Of a DNA stretch of 64,000 nucleotides, positions 21,008 through 30,387 are shown piece after piece. The first letter of the stretch is position 1. Each line of letters opens with the position of its first letter. The stretch is from NCBI RefSeq assembly GCF_002556545.1, contig NZ_CP022685.1, positions 1,612,001-1,676,000 of the forward strand, in the 5' to 3' direction. Source of the DNA: Streptomyces formicae. GTDB lineage: Bacteria > Actinomycetota > Actinomycetes > Streptomycetales > Streptomycetaceae. Both the position numbers and the translations under genes were made by a program. The notes under the pieces are model-generated. The model did not search any database, was not told where the DNA came from, and was given only the letters and a program-made list of their open reading frames with translations.

Positions 21008-22747
21008 TCACGCCTCCTTCGGGTCGACGGGGGCGGAGGCGGTGCGGGACCTGCGCAGCGGCGGCTTGGCGCCGAGCCGCTTCGGGTCGAGTCCGGACCA
21101 CTTGTGGCCGTTCGCGAAGAACTTCTTGCGGGCCATGAGCGTCATCAGCGGCTTGGTGAAGAAGAACACCACGACGACGTCGAGCAGGGTGGTCAGACCG
21201 AGCGTGAACGCGAAGCCCTGCACCTTGCCGACCGTGACCACGAAGAGCACCGCGGCGGCGAGGAACGAGACGAAGTCGGAGACCAGGATGGTGCGCCGGG
21301 CGCGCGGCCAGGCCCTCTCGACGGCGGGGCGCAGCGTGCGTCCCTCGCGGACCTCGTCCCGTACGCGTTCGAAGAACACGATGAACGAGTCCGCGGTGAT
21401 ACCGATGGCAACGATCGCACCACACACCGCTGGCAGGTTGAGCGCGAACTTAATCGTCGGGCCGAGCAGCGTCATGATCGCGTACGTCAGCGCCGCGGAG
21501 ACCAGGAGGCTCGCGATGGCGATGAGCGACAGGCCGCGGTAGTAGACCACCAGGTAGATGATGACCAGGGCGAGGCCGATGGCACCGGCGATCAGACCCG
21601 CCTTGAGCTGCTCGCCACCGAGCGCCGGGCTGACCGTGGTGACGCTCTGCTCGTGGAAGGTGAGCGGCAGGGCGCCGTACGAAAGGACGTTCGCCAGGTC
21701 CTTGGCGGACTCCTGATCGAAGCTGCCGGAGATCTCGGCGTTGGCGCTCAGGGTCGTGTTGACGCTGGGGGCCGAGACGACGTCGCCGTCCAGGACGATC
21801 GCGAACTGGTTCTGCGGGGGCTGCTGCTGCGAGAGCTTGCTGGTGACCTTCGCGAACTTCTTCGAGCCGCCCTTGGTGAAGGTCATGTTGACGACCCAGG
21901 CACCGGAGTTCTGGTTGATGGTCGCCTGCGCCTTGCCGACGTCCTTGCCGTTGACCTCGGCGGGGCCGAGGACGAACTTGTCCCAGGTCTTGCCGTCGGG
22001 GCTCTTGCCACAGGCGACGGTCGGCTCGGACGGCTTGACGCCCTGGCCCGCGGCGACGCGGGCCTTCTTGTCCGTGCAGTCGAGCTTGGTGAACTTCTCC
22101 TGCAGCTTGGCCGTGGCCGGGTCGGCGGACGGGGTGGGGTCCTTCTTCCCGTCCTTGTCCTTGTCCGAGGCGGGCGGCGTCGGGGCGTCCTTCAGGGCGT
22201 CGCTGACGGCACGGCCCTGGGAGGTCGGGGTGGAGGTCGGAGAGGTCGCCTTGTCGGTGGCCTTGTCCTTCTCGTCCTTCTTGCCCTTGTCCTTGTCGGC
22301 GCCGGTCGAGGCGCTGTCGGACGGCTGGGGCGTCGGCTCACCAGGGGCCTGCGTGATCACCGGGCGGAAGAAGAGCTGAGCGGTCGTACCGACCTGCTCG
22401 CGCGCCTGCTTCTCGTTCGTCCCCTTGGGGATGTTGACGATGATGTTCTTGTCGCCCTGGGTCTGAACCTCGGCCTCGGAGACGCCCAGACCGTTGACGC
22501 GGTTGTTGATGATGTCAACCGCGGTGTTCATGTTGGTCGGGTTGATCGCGTTCTTCTGGCCCGGCTCGTTCTTCGCCTCGAGCGTGATGCTCGTACCACC
22601 GGCGAGGTCGATGCCGAGGCGCGGCGTGGTGTGCCCGGAGAGGAACATTCCCCCGGTGAGCGCCACGAGGGCGATCAAGATGAAGACCAGTGAGCGGCCC
22701 GGCTTGCCCGGCGCGCTCTGCCTTCGGCCCTTCTTCGGTGCTGCCAC
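21008..22747 (-). CDS. secD: Protein translocase subunit SecD
   Basis: 579 aa from a GTG at 22747 with AGGGAG upstream; a TTG seven codons earlier is possible. First TM at about residues 20-38 (LVFILIALVALTGGMFLSG), large P1 domain, then five TMs from about 395. Motifs GIDLAGGTSITLEA near the first TM and DSFIVFFERVRDEVREG in the RND core. P1 carries a low-complexity Lys/Asp/Pro/Thr/Ser insertion of roughly 70 residues (about 125-200). Cotranscribed with secF and apt. Confidence 0.96.
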   Translation of the reverse strand: MAAPKKGRRQSAPGKPGRSLVFILIALVALTGGMFLSGHTTPRLGIDLAGGTSITLEAKNEPGQKNAINPTNMNTAVDIINNRVNGLGVSEAEVQTQGDKNIIVNIPKGTNEKQAREQVGTTAQLFFRPVITQAPGEPTPQPSDSASTGADKDKGKKDEKDKATDKATSPTSTPTSQGRAVSDALKDAPTPPASDKDKDGKKDPTPSADPATAKLQEKFTKLDCTDKKARVAAGQGVKPSEPTVACGKSPDGKTWDKFVLGPAEVNGKDVGKAQATINQNSGAWVVNMTFTKGGSKKFAKVTSKLSQQQPPQNQFAIVLDGDVVSAPSVNTTLSANAEISGSFDQESAKDLANVLSYGALPLTFHEQSVTTVSPALGGEQLKAGLIAGAIGLALVIIYLVVYYRGLSLIAIASLLVSAALTYAIMTLLGPTIKFALNLPAVCGAIVAIGITADSFIVFFERVRDEVREGRTLRPAVERAWPRARRTILVSDFVSFLAAAVLFVVTVGKVQGFAFTLGLTTLLDVVVVFFFTKPLMTLMARKKFFANGHKWSGLDPKRLGAKPPLRRSRTASAPVDPKEA

Positions 22748-22864
22748 CTTCTCGTTCTCCCTGTCCAACCGCCCGACATCCGGTCTGCCCCCTTACCGTG
22801 CGAGGAGGTCCCGGGCGGGCGGCCATGAAGTGGTGTCGAGACTCGGCGTGAAGTACCACGTGAT

Positions 22865-22907
22865 CCGGGGACCGCGGCACGCGAGCGGCGCGCACCGCGG
22901 TCCCCGG
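22865..22907. terminator. Terminator between yajC and secD
   Basis: CCGGGGACCGCGG (22865-22877) pairs with CCGCGGTCCCCGG (22895-22907), 17-nt loop. It suggests that yajC is mostly terminated and secD has its own promoter in 22748-22864. Confidence 0.75.
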
Positions 22908-22913
22908 TCGTGG

Positions 22914-23375
22914 CTACTTCGCGTCGGACTCGCCGTCGGTCTTCTTCGGCTGCGCTTCGTCGGCCTCGGCGGCCGCGTCCTTCTTGCCGAGGTCGATGGG
23001 CGAGTCGTCGGAAGCGTCGGCGGGCTCGTCGGTCTCGGTCAGGGAGGAGGCGTCGTCAGGAACGACGGGGGCGTCCTCGTTCAGGTCGTCCTCGGTGCCG
23101 TGCACGATGCGGTTGTACTCGTCGTCGTCGAGGACGGCGCCGATCGAGTTCTTCGCGTAAACCGCGTGGACACCGGGGGCCACCTCAAGGAGGACGGCTT
23201 CGTCGTGGACCTCCTTGACGGTGGCGTACATGCCCCCGATCGTGCGGATGCCGGTGCCGGGCTGCATCTCGTTACGCATCGCCGCGGCGGCCTGCTGCTT
23301 CTTCTTGGCCGAGCGGGTCATCAGGAACATGGCCCCGATGAGCACGATGAACGGGAGGAGGGTCACGATATTCAC
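22914..23375 (-). CDS. yajC: Preprotein translocase accessory subunit YajC
   Basis: 153 aa from a GTG at 23375 with AAGGAA upstream. N-terminal helix (VTLLPFIVLIGAMFLMTRS, residues 4-22), then KKKQQAAAAMRNEMQPGTGIRTIGG, the hallmark YajC region. The acidic C-terminal tail of about 60 residues is longer than in E. coli YajC (110 aa). It associates with SecDF. Position next to secD is conserved. Confidence 0.94.
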   Translation of the reverse strand: MNIVTLLPFIVLIGAMFLMTRSAKKKQQAAAAMRNEMQPGTGIRTIGGMYATVKEVHDEAVLLEVAPGVHAVYAKNSIGAVLDDDEYNRIVHGTEDDLNEDAPVVPDDASSLTETDEPADASDDSPIDLGKKDAAAEADEAQPKKTDGESDAK

Positions 23376-23572
23376 GGGACGGAGTTTCCTTCGCACGACC
23401 GCGCAGGTAAGCGGCCATTGGGATGGGGGTGGGCACGCCGCCCGCAAAGGCGGCATCGGCGGAGTCTAAGCGAGTCCGCACCTAACGAACAACGCTCAGC
23501 ATGGCACCGCAGTTCCTGAGGGGTCGACTCTCCGCGCCGTTCTCCTTCACGCGCGGCGTCGTCTCGCCGATA

Positions 23573-24646
23573 TCACGCCCCGAAGAGGTCCTGTTGTCCC
23601 TTTCCGCCCGCCTGACGTGGCGGCACGAGGCCGAGATGCGCCCATGCCGCGGGGGTGGCGACGCGGCCGCGCGGGGTGCGGGCCAGCAGGCCCTCCCGTA
23701 CCAGGAAGGGCTCCGCCACCTCCTCGACCGTCTCGCGCTCCTCCCCCACCGCGACCGCGAGCGTCGACAGGCCGACGGGGCCGCCGCCGAACAGCTTGAG
23801 CAGGGCCTCCAGGACGGCCCGGTCGAGGCGGTCGAGGCCGCGCTCGTCCACTTCGTAGACCGCGAGGGCCGCGCCCGCGATGTCGCGGTTGATCTCGCCG
23901 TCGGCCTTGACCTGGGCGTAGTCCCGCACGCGGCGCAGCAGGCGGTTGGCGATGCGGGGCGTGCCGCGGGAGCGCCCGGCGATCTCGGCCGCCCCCGCCG
24001 GGTCGATCTCCACGTCGAGGAGCTGGGCGGAGCGGTGCACGACCCGCTCCAGCTCGGCGGGCTCGTAGAACTCCATGTGCGCGGTGAAGCCGAAGCGGTC
24101 GCGCAGCGGCGGCGGCAGCAGGCCCGCGCGCGTGGTGGCGCCGACCAGGGTGAAGGGCGGCAGTTCGAGCGGGATGGCGGTGGCGCCCGGGCCCTTGCCG
24201 ACGATCACGTCGACGCGGAAGTCCTCCATCGCCATGTAGAGCATCTCCTCGGCGGGCCGCGACATCCGGTGGATCTCGTCAAGGAAGAGAACCTCGCCCT
24301 CCTGGAGGGAGGAGAGGATCGCGGCGAGGTCGCCCGCGTGCTGGATGGCGGGGCCGCTGGTGATGCGGATCGGGGCGCCCATCTCGGCGGCGATGATCAT
24401 CGAGAGGGTCGTCTTGCCGAGGCCGGGGGCGCCGGAGAGCAGGACGTGGTCGGCGGTGGCACCCCGCGCGCGGGCCGCGCGCAGCACCAGGTCGAGCTGC
24501 TCGCGGACCTTCTCCTGGCCGATGAACTCGCCCAGGTCCTTGGGGCGCAGGGCGGCCTCCACGGCCTGGTCCTCGCCGTCGGCGGACGCACCGACCAGTC
24601 GCTCGGCCGCGACGGCAGCTTCGTCGGTCGTGTCGTCCCAGTTCAT
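23573..24646 (-). CDS. ruvB: Holliday junction branch migration ATPase RuvB
   Basis: 357 aa AAA+ motor. [19 protein letters not shown], Walker [10 protein letters not shown] (about residues 73-81), Walker B LFLDEIHR, sensor 1 [12 protein letters not shown]-terminal winged helix ending [17 protein letters not shown]. It pumps DNA through RuvA-bound junctions. Last gene of ruvC-ruvA-ruvB. Confidence 0.97.
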   Translation of the reverse strand: MNWDDTTDEAAVAAERLVGASADGEDQAVEAALRPKDLGEFIGQEKVREQLDLVLRAARARGATADHVLLSGAPGLGKTTLSMIIAAEMGAPIRITSGPAIQHAGDLAAILSSLQEGEVLFLDEIHRMSRPAEEMLYMAMEDFRVDVIVGKGPGATAIPLELPPFTLVGATTRAGLLPPPLRDRFGFTAHMEFYEPAELERVVHRSAQLLDVEIDPAGAAEIAGRSRGTPRIANRLLRRVRDYAQVKADGEINRDIAGAALAVYEVDERGLDRLDRAVLEALLKLFGGGPVGLSTLAVAVGEERETVEEVAEPFLVREGLLARTPRGRVATPAAWAHLGLVPPRQAGGKGQQDLFGA

Positions 24647-24710
24647 GCGGTGTGCCTCGCGATGCGGTTCAGGGGGTGGCAGGCGGCTGCGGGGGGCTGG
24701 CGGAGAAGGG

Positions 24711-25319
24711 CTAGCGGGTGCGGTTCAGGGTCTGGAGCGCCGCCTTGAGGAGCTGGCCCACCTGCGGCGACTCCATGGCCTCGGCCTGCGGGGTGACGGC
24801 GGCGACGGCCTCGTCGGCCTCGCGCGTGGCGTACCCGAGGCCGATCAGCGCGGCGTGCAGCTGGTCGTGCCAGCCCGCGGTGACGGCCTTGCCGATCGCG
24901 GGTCCTCCGGTGCCGAGCGGCTCCCCCAGGCGGTCCTTGTACTCCAGGAGGAGCTTCTGGGCGCCCTTCTTGCCGATGCCGGGCACGGCCGTGAGGGCCT
25001 TCTCGTCGCCGGTGGCGACCGCGCGGCGCAGCGCGTCCGGGCTGTGCACGGCGAGCATGGCCTGCGCCAGGCGCGGCCCGACGCCGCTCGCGGTCTGCAG
25101 GAGCTCGAAGGTCTGGCGCTCGTCGTCGTCCGCGAACCCGTACAGGGTGAGGGAGTCCTCCCGTACGACGAGGGAGGTGGCGAGCTTGGCGTGCTGGCCG
25201 ACGCGGAGCGTGGAGAGCGTGTTCGGCGCGCACTGGACGGCCATGCCGATGCCGCCGACCTCGACCACCGCGGTATCGGGGGCGAGGGCGGCTACGGGGC
25301 CGCTGACGAAGGCGATCAT
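24711..25319 (-). CDS. ruvA: Holliday junction DNA-binding protein RuvA
   Basis: 202 aa from the ATG at 25319, which overlaps the ruvC stop by 4 bp. OB-fold N-terminus ([12 protein letters not shown]...[11 protein letters not shown]), two helix-hairpin-helix motifs ([17 protein letters not shown] and [18 protein letters not shown]), and the C-terminal RuvB-contact domain ([15 protein letters not shown]). 64-bp gap to ruvB. Confidence 0.97.
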   Translation of the reverse strand: MIAFVSGPVAALAPDTAVVEVGGIGMAVQCAPNTLSTLRVGQHAKLATSLVVREDSLTLYGFADDDERQTFELLQTASGVGPRLAQAMLAVHSPDALRRAVATGDEKALTAVPGIGKKGAQKLLLEYKDRLGEPLGTGGPAIGKAVTAGWHDQLHAALIGLGYATREADEAVAAVTPQAEAMESPQVGQLLKAALQTLNRTR

Positions 25320-25906
25320 GCGGTACGGCCTTTCTGTGCTGTGGAGGTCTTGGACGCTGCGGTCTTCGCCGCGTGCAGCGCCGCGGCCTGCTGGAGGCGG
25401 TTCTGGGTGACGGCCTGCTGGAGGCGGTTCTGCGCGGGGGCGCGCCAGATGTGACAGATGGCGAGGGCGAGGGCGTCCGCGGCGTCGGCGGGCTTGGGGG
25501 GCGCGTCGAGCCGCAGGAGGCGGGTGACCATGGCTCCGACCTGCGCCTTGTCGGCGCGGCCGCTGCCGGTGACGGCGGCCTTGACCTCGCTGGGGGTGTG
25601 CAGGGCGACGGGGATGCCGCGACGCGAGGCGCAGAGCATGGCGACGGCGCTGGCCTGGGCGGTGCCCATGACCGTGCGCACGTTGTGCTGGCTGAACACG
25701 CGCTCGACGGCGAGGACTTCGGGGTCGTGCTCGTCGAGCCACTGCTCGATGCCCTGCTCGATGGCGACCAGCCGGTGGCCCAACTCGGCGTCCGGCGGGG
25801 TGCGGACGACACCGACCCCGCGCAGGGTGAGCGGGCGCCCGGCGACTCCGTCGACGACCCCGACACCGCACCGGGTCAGCCCCGGGTCCACACCCAGTAC
25901 CCGCAC
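25316..25906 (-). CDS. ruvC: Crossover junction endodeoxyribonuclease RuvC
   Basis: 196 aa from a GTG at 25906 with GGAGGGGG seven bases upstream; an ATG 18 codons earlier lacks homology. Catalytic Asp in [12 protein letters not shown], Glu in [11 protein letters not shown], and the C-terminal Asp pair in [12 protein letters not shown]. It resolves Holliday junctions as a dimer. The C-terminus is extended and contains the repeated heptapeptide QNRLQQA, encoded by a tandem 27-bp DNA repeat (25384-25434). Confidence 0.96.
   Translation of the reverse strand: MRVLGVDPGLTRCGVGVVDGVAGRPLTLRGVGVVRTPPDAELGHRLVAIEQGIEQWLDEHDPEVLAVERVFSQHNVRTVMGTAQASAVAMLCASRRGIPVALHTPSEVKAAVTGSGRADKAQVGAMVTRLLRLDAPPKPADAADALALAICHIWRAPAQNRLQQAVTQNRLQQAAALHAAKTAASKTSTAQKGRTA
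25384..25434. repeat. Tandem 27-bp direct repeat inside the ruvC 3' end
   Basis: CGGCCTGCTGGAGGCGGTTC starts at 25384 and again at 25411, the two units being adjacent. In ruvC it duplicates QNRLQQA-V/A after the catalytic domain. It is in frame, consistent with recent slippage in a dispensable tail. Confidence 0.85.
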
Positions 25907-25972
25907 CGAGCCCCCTCCATCGATCGCCTGTTTGTGCAGGGTATCGGGGACCTCTGACAAACCGACAAAGCG

Positions 25973-26004
25973 ACGGGCCGACGGGGGTGTCCCCGTCGGC
26001 CCGT
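25973..26004. terminator. yebC terminator
   Basis: ACGGGCCGACGGGG (25973-25986), 4-nt loop, CCCCGTCGGCCCGT (25991-26004), 14-bp perfect stem, 15 bp after the yebC stop and just upstream of the ruvC leader. Confidence 0.85.
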
Positions 26005-26018
26005 TCGTTGACTGCCTG

Positions 26019-26771
26019 TCAGGCGTCGACCTTCGCCATGACCTCGTCCGAGACGTCGAAGTTGGCGAAGACGTTCTGCACGTCGTCGCTGTCCTCCAGG
26101 GCGTCGATCAGCTTGAAGATCTTCCGCGCGCCCTCCTCGTCCAGCTCGACCTGCATGGTCGGGACGAAGTTGGCGTCCGCCGAGTCGTACTCGATGCCCG
26201 CGTCCTGGAGCGCGGTGCGGACCGCGACCATGTCGGTGGCCTCGGAGAGGACCTCGAAGGACTCGCCGAGGTCGTTGACCTCTTCGGCGCCCGCGTCCAG
26301 GACGGCGCCGAGGACGTCGTCCTCGGACAGCTCTCCCTTGGGAACGATCACGACGCCCTTGCGGTTGAAGAGGTACGAGACGGAGCCCGGGTCGGCCATC
26401 GAGCCGCCGTTGCGCGTCATGGCGACGCGCACGTCGGACGCGGCACGGTTGCGGTTGTCGGTGAGGCACTCGATGAGCACCGCGACGCCGTTCGGGCCAT
26501 AGCCCTCGTACATGATCGTCTCGTAGTCGGCGCCACCCGCTTCGAGACCGGCGCCGCGCTTGACCGCCGAGTCGATGTTCTTGTTCGGGACCGAGCTCTT
26601 CTTGGCCTTCTGGATGGCGTCGAAGAGGGTCGGGTTACCCGAGACGTCAGCCCCACCGGTGCGGGCCGCCACCTCGATGTTCTTGATCATCTTCGCGAAG
26701 AGCTTGCCGCGCTTGGCGTCGATCACGGCCTTCTTGTGCTTCGTCGTAGCCCATTTAGAGTGGCCGGACAT
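26019..26771 (-). CDS. YebC/PmpR-family protein
   Basis: 250 aa with the family start [14 protein letters not shown], then [19 protein letters not shown] and [12 protein letters not shown]. YebC-type proteins were described as transcriptional regulators (PmpR) and, more recently for some members, as translation factors easing ribosome stalling at proline runs; the role here is undetermined. Its place between pdxT and ruvC is standard in actinobacteria. Confidence 0.94.
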   Translation of the reverse strand: MSGHSKWATTKHKKAVIDAKRGKLFAKMIKNIEVAARTGGADVSGNPTLFDAIQKAKKSSVPNKNIDSAVKRGAGLEAGGADYETIMYEGYGPNGVAVLIECLTDNRNRAASDVRVAMTRNGGSMADPGSVSYLFNRKGVVIVPKGELSEDDVLGAVLDAGAEEVNDLGESFEVLSEATDMVAVRTALQDAGIEYDSADANFVPTMQVELDEEGARKIFKLIDALEDSDDVQNVFANFDVSDEVMAKVDA

Positions 26772-26850
26772 CTGCCTGTCTCCTTCGCGTTACCCAACAA
26801 CCAGTACGAACTCTCCCAGACCTTAAGGCCCCGGGGGATCCCACGAGATC

Positions 26851-27456
26851 CTACAAGGATCCCGCGCGCCCGTTCCCTCGCACCATGTCCACGAACAACG
26901 CGTGGATGCGGTGGTCGCCCGTCAACTCGGGGTGGAACGAGGTGGCGAGCGCGTTGCCCTCGCGTACGGCGACGATGTGGCCCTCGTGCTCGGCGAGCAC
27001 GTCGACCTCGGCGCCGACCGACTCCACCCAGGGGGCCCGGATGAAGACACCCTCCACGGGGTCACCGTCCACGCCGTTGACGCCGACGGACGCCTCGAAC
27101 GACTCGTTCTGCCTGCCGAAGGCGTTGCGTCGCACGATCATGTCGATGCCGCCCACCGTCTCCTGGCCCGAACGCGGGTCGAGGATCTTGTCGGCGAGCA
27201 TGATCATGCCCGCGCAGGTGCCGTAGACGGGCATGCCGTCCCGCACGCGCGCGCGAAGGGGTTCCAGGAGGCCGAACAGGGCGGCCAGCTTCGAGATGGT
27301 GGTGGACTCGCCGCCGGGGATGACCAGGCCATCCACCTCGGCGAGCTCTTCGGGGCGCCGGACCGGCCTGGCCACGGCGTCCGCCGAGGCCAGGGCGATC
27401 AGGTGCTCCCGCACGTCCCCCTGAAGAGCGAGGACGCCCACGACGGGAGAGGTCAT
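26851..27456 (-). CDS. pdxT: Pyridoxal 5'-phosphate synthase glutaminase subunit
   Basis: 201 aa class I glutaminase. Catalytic Cys in GTCAGMIML (about residue 82), GGESTTISK near 50, and the His-Glu pair in SFHPELTGD near 178. It releases ammonia from glutamine for PdxS. Its ATG shares a base with the pdxS stop (TGATG), so the subunits are translationally coupled. Confidence 0.97.
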   Translation of the reverse strand: MTSPVVGVLALQGDVREHLIALASADAVARPVRRPEELAEVDGLVIPGGESTTISKLAALFGLLEPLRARVRDGMPVYGTCAGMIMLADKILDPRSGQETVGGIDMIVRRNAFGRQNESFEASVGVNGVDGDPVEGVFIRAPWVESVGAEVDVLAEHEGHIVAVREGNALATSFHPELTGDHRIHALFVDMVRGNGRAGSL

Positions 27457-28370
27457 CACCAGCCCCGGTTCGCGTAGCGCTCGGTCTCCGGCAGGGTGTC
27501 GCAGTTGATGCCGACCATGGCCTCGCCGAGGTTGCGGGAGGCGTCCGCGATGATCTTCGGGTCGTCGAAGAACGTGGTGGCCTTGACGATCGCGGCGGCG
27601 CGCTTGGCCGGGTCGCCGGACTTGAAGATGCCGGAGCCGACGAAGACGCCCTCGGCGCCGAGCTGACGCATCAGGGCGGCGTCGGCGGGGGTGGCGACGC
27701 CACCGGCGGAGAAGAGGACCACGGGGAGCTTGCCGAGCTCGGCGGTCTCCTTGACCAGCTCGTAGGGGGCGCGGAGCTCCTTGGCGGCGGCGTACAGCTC
27801 GTTGTTGTCGAAGCCGCGCAGCTTGGCGATCTCGTTCTTGATCTGGCGCAGGTGGCGGACGGCCTCGACGACGTTGCCGGTGCCGGCCTCGCCCTTGGAG
27901 CGGATCATGGCCGCGCCCTCGGCGATGCGGCGCAGGGCCTCGCCCAGGTTGGTGGCGCCGCAGACGAACGGGGTCGTGAAGGCGAACTTGTCGCTGTGGT
28001 TGACCTCGTCGGCCGGGGTGAGGACCTCGGACTCGTCGATGTAGTCGACGCCGAGGGACTGGAGCACCTGGGCCTCGACGAAGTGGCCGATGCGGGACTT
28101 CGCCATGACCGGGATGGAGACGGCCTCGATGATCTCTTCGATCATGTTCGGGTCGGACATCCGGGCGACGCCGCCGTCCTTGCGGATGTCGGCGGGGACC
28201 CGCTCCAGCGCCATGACGGCGACGGCGCCGGCGTCCTCGGCTATCTTCGCCTGCTCGGCGTTGACGACGTCCATGATCACGCCGCCCTTGAGCTGCTCGG
28301 CCATGCCGCGCTTCACGCGCGCGGTGCCGATCTCGGGCGTCGGGTTGCTGCTGGAGGGGGTGCTGGACAC
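27456..28370 (-). CDS. pdxS: Pyridoxal 5'-phosphate synthase lyase subunit
   Basis: 304 aa from a GTG at 28370 preceded by GAGG; the longer upstream frame lacks homology. TIM-barrel PdxS with the catalytic lysines in [20 protein letters not shown] and [13 protein letters not shown], plus [15 protein letters not shown]. It makes PLP from ribose 5-phosphate, glyceraldehyde 3-phosphate and ammonia with PdxT. Confidence 0.97.
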   Translation of the reverse strand: MSSTPSSSNPTPEIGTARVKRGMAEQLKGGVIMDVVNAEQAKIAEDAGAVAVMALERVPADIRKDGGVARMSDPNMIEEIIEAVSIPVMAKSRIGHFVEAQVLQSLGVDYIDESEVLTPADEVNHSDKFAFTTPFVCGATNLGEALRRIAEGAAMIRSKGEAGTGNVVEAVRHLRQIKNEIAKLRGFDNNELYAAAKELRAPYELVKETAELGKLPVVLFSAGGVATPADAALMRQLGAEGVFVGSGIFKSGDPAKRAAAIVKATTFFDDPKIIADASRNLGEAMVGINCDTLPETERYANRGW

Positions 28371-28548
28371 GGAGTTGACCTCGCTCGCTGAAGAGGATTT
28401 CTGCAGCTCCGAGGAAACTCCCGGACACCAGGCCACAGCAAGGGCCAATGGGTGACCGGTGGCTCATTTTCCGGGGACGTGGCTGGTCAGAGCCGTGTGG
28501 GACCTTGCCGACCTGCGCTTTCGTGTCTCTCCGGAGACGTGCCGTCGG

Positions 28549-29094
28549 CTACGCGGTCGCCCGGTCCGCCAGTGCCACCGGCGGCTCGTCGTCCATCTCG
28601 AACGCCATCGGGAACGGCGCGTGCCCCGCGAGCCGGAACCAGCGGACCTTGCGGTGCCTGCGCAGCGCCCTCGCCGCGCGCACCGCGTCGTTGTGGAAGC
28701 GCCTGGCCATCGGCACCCTGCGTACCGCCGCGGCCAGTTCGGTCGCCGCCTCGTCGCCGCCGGGCGCCTCGCGCAGCGCCTCGACCTGTCCGGCCTCGCC
28801 GAAGATGGCCCGCAGCGCCTGGCTCAACTCGCTCTCGGCGACCTCGCGCTGCTCCTCCTCCGCCTGCCGTGCCGCGTGGGCCGCCTCGTAGAGCACGATC
28901 GAGGCGGCGGGGTCGAGCACGCCGGAGGTGGCCAGTTCCTGGGCGACCGAGGCGCGGCGCAGCAGTTGTGCGTCGAGGGCGGCGCGGGCCGCGTCGATGC
29001 GCGCGTGCAGGCGGTCGAGTCTGCCCGCGGTCCAGCTCAGGTAGAGGCCGATCGCGAAGAGGGCGGCTGCGATCCAGATCAAGGTGGAGGTCAC
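28549..29094 (-). CDS. Conserved single-pass membrane protein of unknown function
   Basis: About 181 aa from a GTG at 29094 (a TTG three codons earlier is also possible; neither has a strong ribosome site). One N-terminal TM (LIWIAAALFAIGLYLSW) is followed by a cytoplasmic, Ala/Glu/Arg-rich helical domain (LDRLHARIDAARAALDAQLL). This layout recalls LemA-like proteins, but I cannot confirm homology. It sits between pimA and pdxS in the conserved block. Confidence 0.75.
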   Translation of the reverse strand: MTSTLIWIAAALFAIGLYLSWTAGRLDRLHARIDAARAALDAQLLRRASVAQELATSGVLDPAASIVLYEAAHAARQAEEEQREVAESELSQALRAIFGEAGQVEALREAPGGDEAATELAAAVRRVPMARRFHNDAVRAARALRRHRKVRWFRLAGHAPFPMAFEMDDEPPVALADRATA

Positions 29095-29127
29095 GGGCGG
29101 CAAGGGTACCGGGCGGGGGCGCCTCGA

Positions 29128-29188
29128 ACCGGGGGCCGGGTCCGGGCTGCCCGGGCCTTTTCGGGGGCTTCGCCGCCGGGCCCCCGGT
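29128..29188. terminator. Terminator region after pimA
   Basis: ACCGGGGGCC (29128-29137) pairs with GGCCCCCGGT (29179-29188), with further G/C-rich hairpins inside. It lies between the pimA stop and the start of the membrane protein gene, all minus. Confidence 0.65.
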
Positions 29189-29214
29189 CCTCAAACGCCG
29201 GACGGGCTGGATTT
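29181..29214 (-). repeat. Dispersed terminator-like repeat, copy 2
   Basis: On the minus strand AAATCCAGCCCGTCCGGCGT continues TTGAGGACCGGGGG. It resembles copy 1 at 11929-11956 and ends ten bases before the pimA stop codon. From memory, near-identical copies are common across Streptomyces intergenic DNA. Confidence 0.75.
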
Positions 29215-29223
29215 CTCCCCGGC

Positions 29224-30387
29224 TCAGCCCTTCTGCGCCAAGCCGAAGCGCGCCCGCAACCCCGTGCGTTCGTCCGCGGCTACCGACGCCGCTCCGTCCG
29301 TCACCGTTTCGTAGACCGCCAGGATGTCCGCGCCGACCGTCGACCAGTCGAAGCGGCGTACGTGGGCGCTGCCCCGGTCGCGCAGGCCCGTGCGGCGGTC
29401 CGGGTCGGACAGGAGGCGTACGGCCGCCTTGGCCAGGGACTCCGCGTCCTCGTTGGTGAACAGGTCGCCCGCCGCGCCCTGGTCGAGGACCTGGGCGAAG
29501 GCATCCAGGTCGCTGGCGAGCACCGGGGCGCCCGCCGACATCGCCTCGACCAGGATGATGCCGAAGCTCTCGCCGCCGGTGTTCGGGGCGACGTACAGGT
29601 CGACGCTGCGCAGCAGCCGTGCCTTGTCCTCGTCGCTGACCATGCCGAGGAACTCGACGCGGGAGCGCAGTTCGGCGGGGAGGGAGGCCACCGCCTCGTC
29701 CTCGTCGCCGCGGCCCGCCACCAGGAGACGTGCCTCGGGGCGTTCGGCGAAGATCTGCGGCAGGGCCTTCATCAGCACCGGAAGGCCCTTGCGGGGTTCG
29801 TCGATGCGGCCGATGAAGCCGATCGTCTCCCCCTGCCACTCGGGCTTGGGCTCGGCCTCGGCGAAGAAGTCGACGTCGACGCCGTTGGGGATGACGACCG
29901 CGTCGCCGCCCAGGTGTTCGACGAGGGTCCGGCGCGCGTACTCGCTCACCGCGACGCGCGCGCTGATCTTCTCCAGGGCGGGCTGCAGGATCGGGTACGC
30001 GGCGATCATCGCCCGTGAGCGCGGGTTGGACGTGTGGAACGTCGCCACGATCGGGCCCTGCGCGGCCCAGCAGGCGAGCAGGCCGAGCGAGGGTGAGGCG
30101 GGCTCGTGGATGTGGATGACGTCGAACGTGCCGTCGTGCAGCCATCGGCGTACCCGCGCGGCCGAAAGGAAGCCGAAGTTGAGCCGCGCGACCGAGCCGT
30201 TGTACGGCACGGGAACGGCCCGGCCCGCCGACACGACGTACGGCGGAAGCGGTGTCTCGTCGTCGGCGGGAGCGAGGACGGAGACCTCGTGCCCGAGGCG
30301 GATGAGGTGCTCCGCCAGATCGCGGATGTGGAACTGGACGCCGCCCGGCACGTCCCAGGAGTACGGGCAGACGATGCCGATCCTCAC
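29224..30387 (-). CDS. pimA: Phosphatidyl-myo-inositol mannosyltransferase (GT4)
   Basis: 387 aa from a GTG at 30387, where the family begins (VRIGIVCPYSWDVPGGVQFH). GT-B fold with the donor-site Glu region GESFGIILVEAMSAG near 300 and GFIGRIDEPRKGL near 205. It transfers the first mannose from GDP-mannose to phosphatidylinositol at the inner membrane. The start overlaps the acyltransferase stop by 4 bp. Confidence 0.93.
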   Translation of the reverse strand: MRIGIVCPYSWDVPGGVQFHIRDLAEHLIRLGHEVSVLAPADDETPLPPYVVSAGRAVPVPYNGSVARLNFGFLSAARVRRWLHDGTFDVIHIHEPASPSLGLLACWAAQGPIVATFHTSNPRSRAMIAAYPILQPALEKISARVAVSEYARRTLVEHLGGDAVVIPNGVDVDFFAEAEPKPEWQGETIGFIGRIDEPRKGLPVLMKALPQIFAERPEARLLVAGRGDEDEAVASLPAELRSRVEFLGMVSDEDKARLLRSVDLYVAPNTGGESFGIILVEAMSAGAPVLASDLDAFAQVLDQGAAGDLFTNEDAESLAKAAVRLLSDPDRRTGLRDRGSAHVRRFDWSTVGADILAVYETVTDGAASVAADERTGLRARFGLAQKG

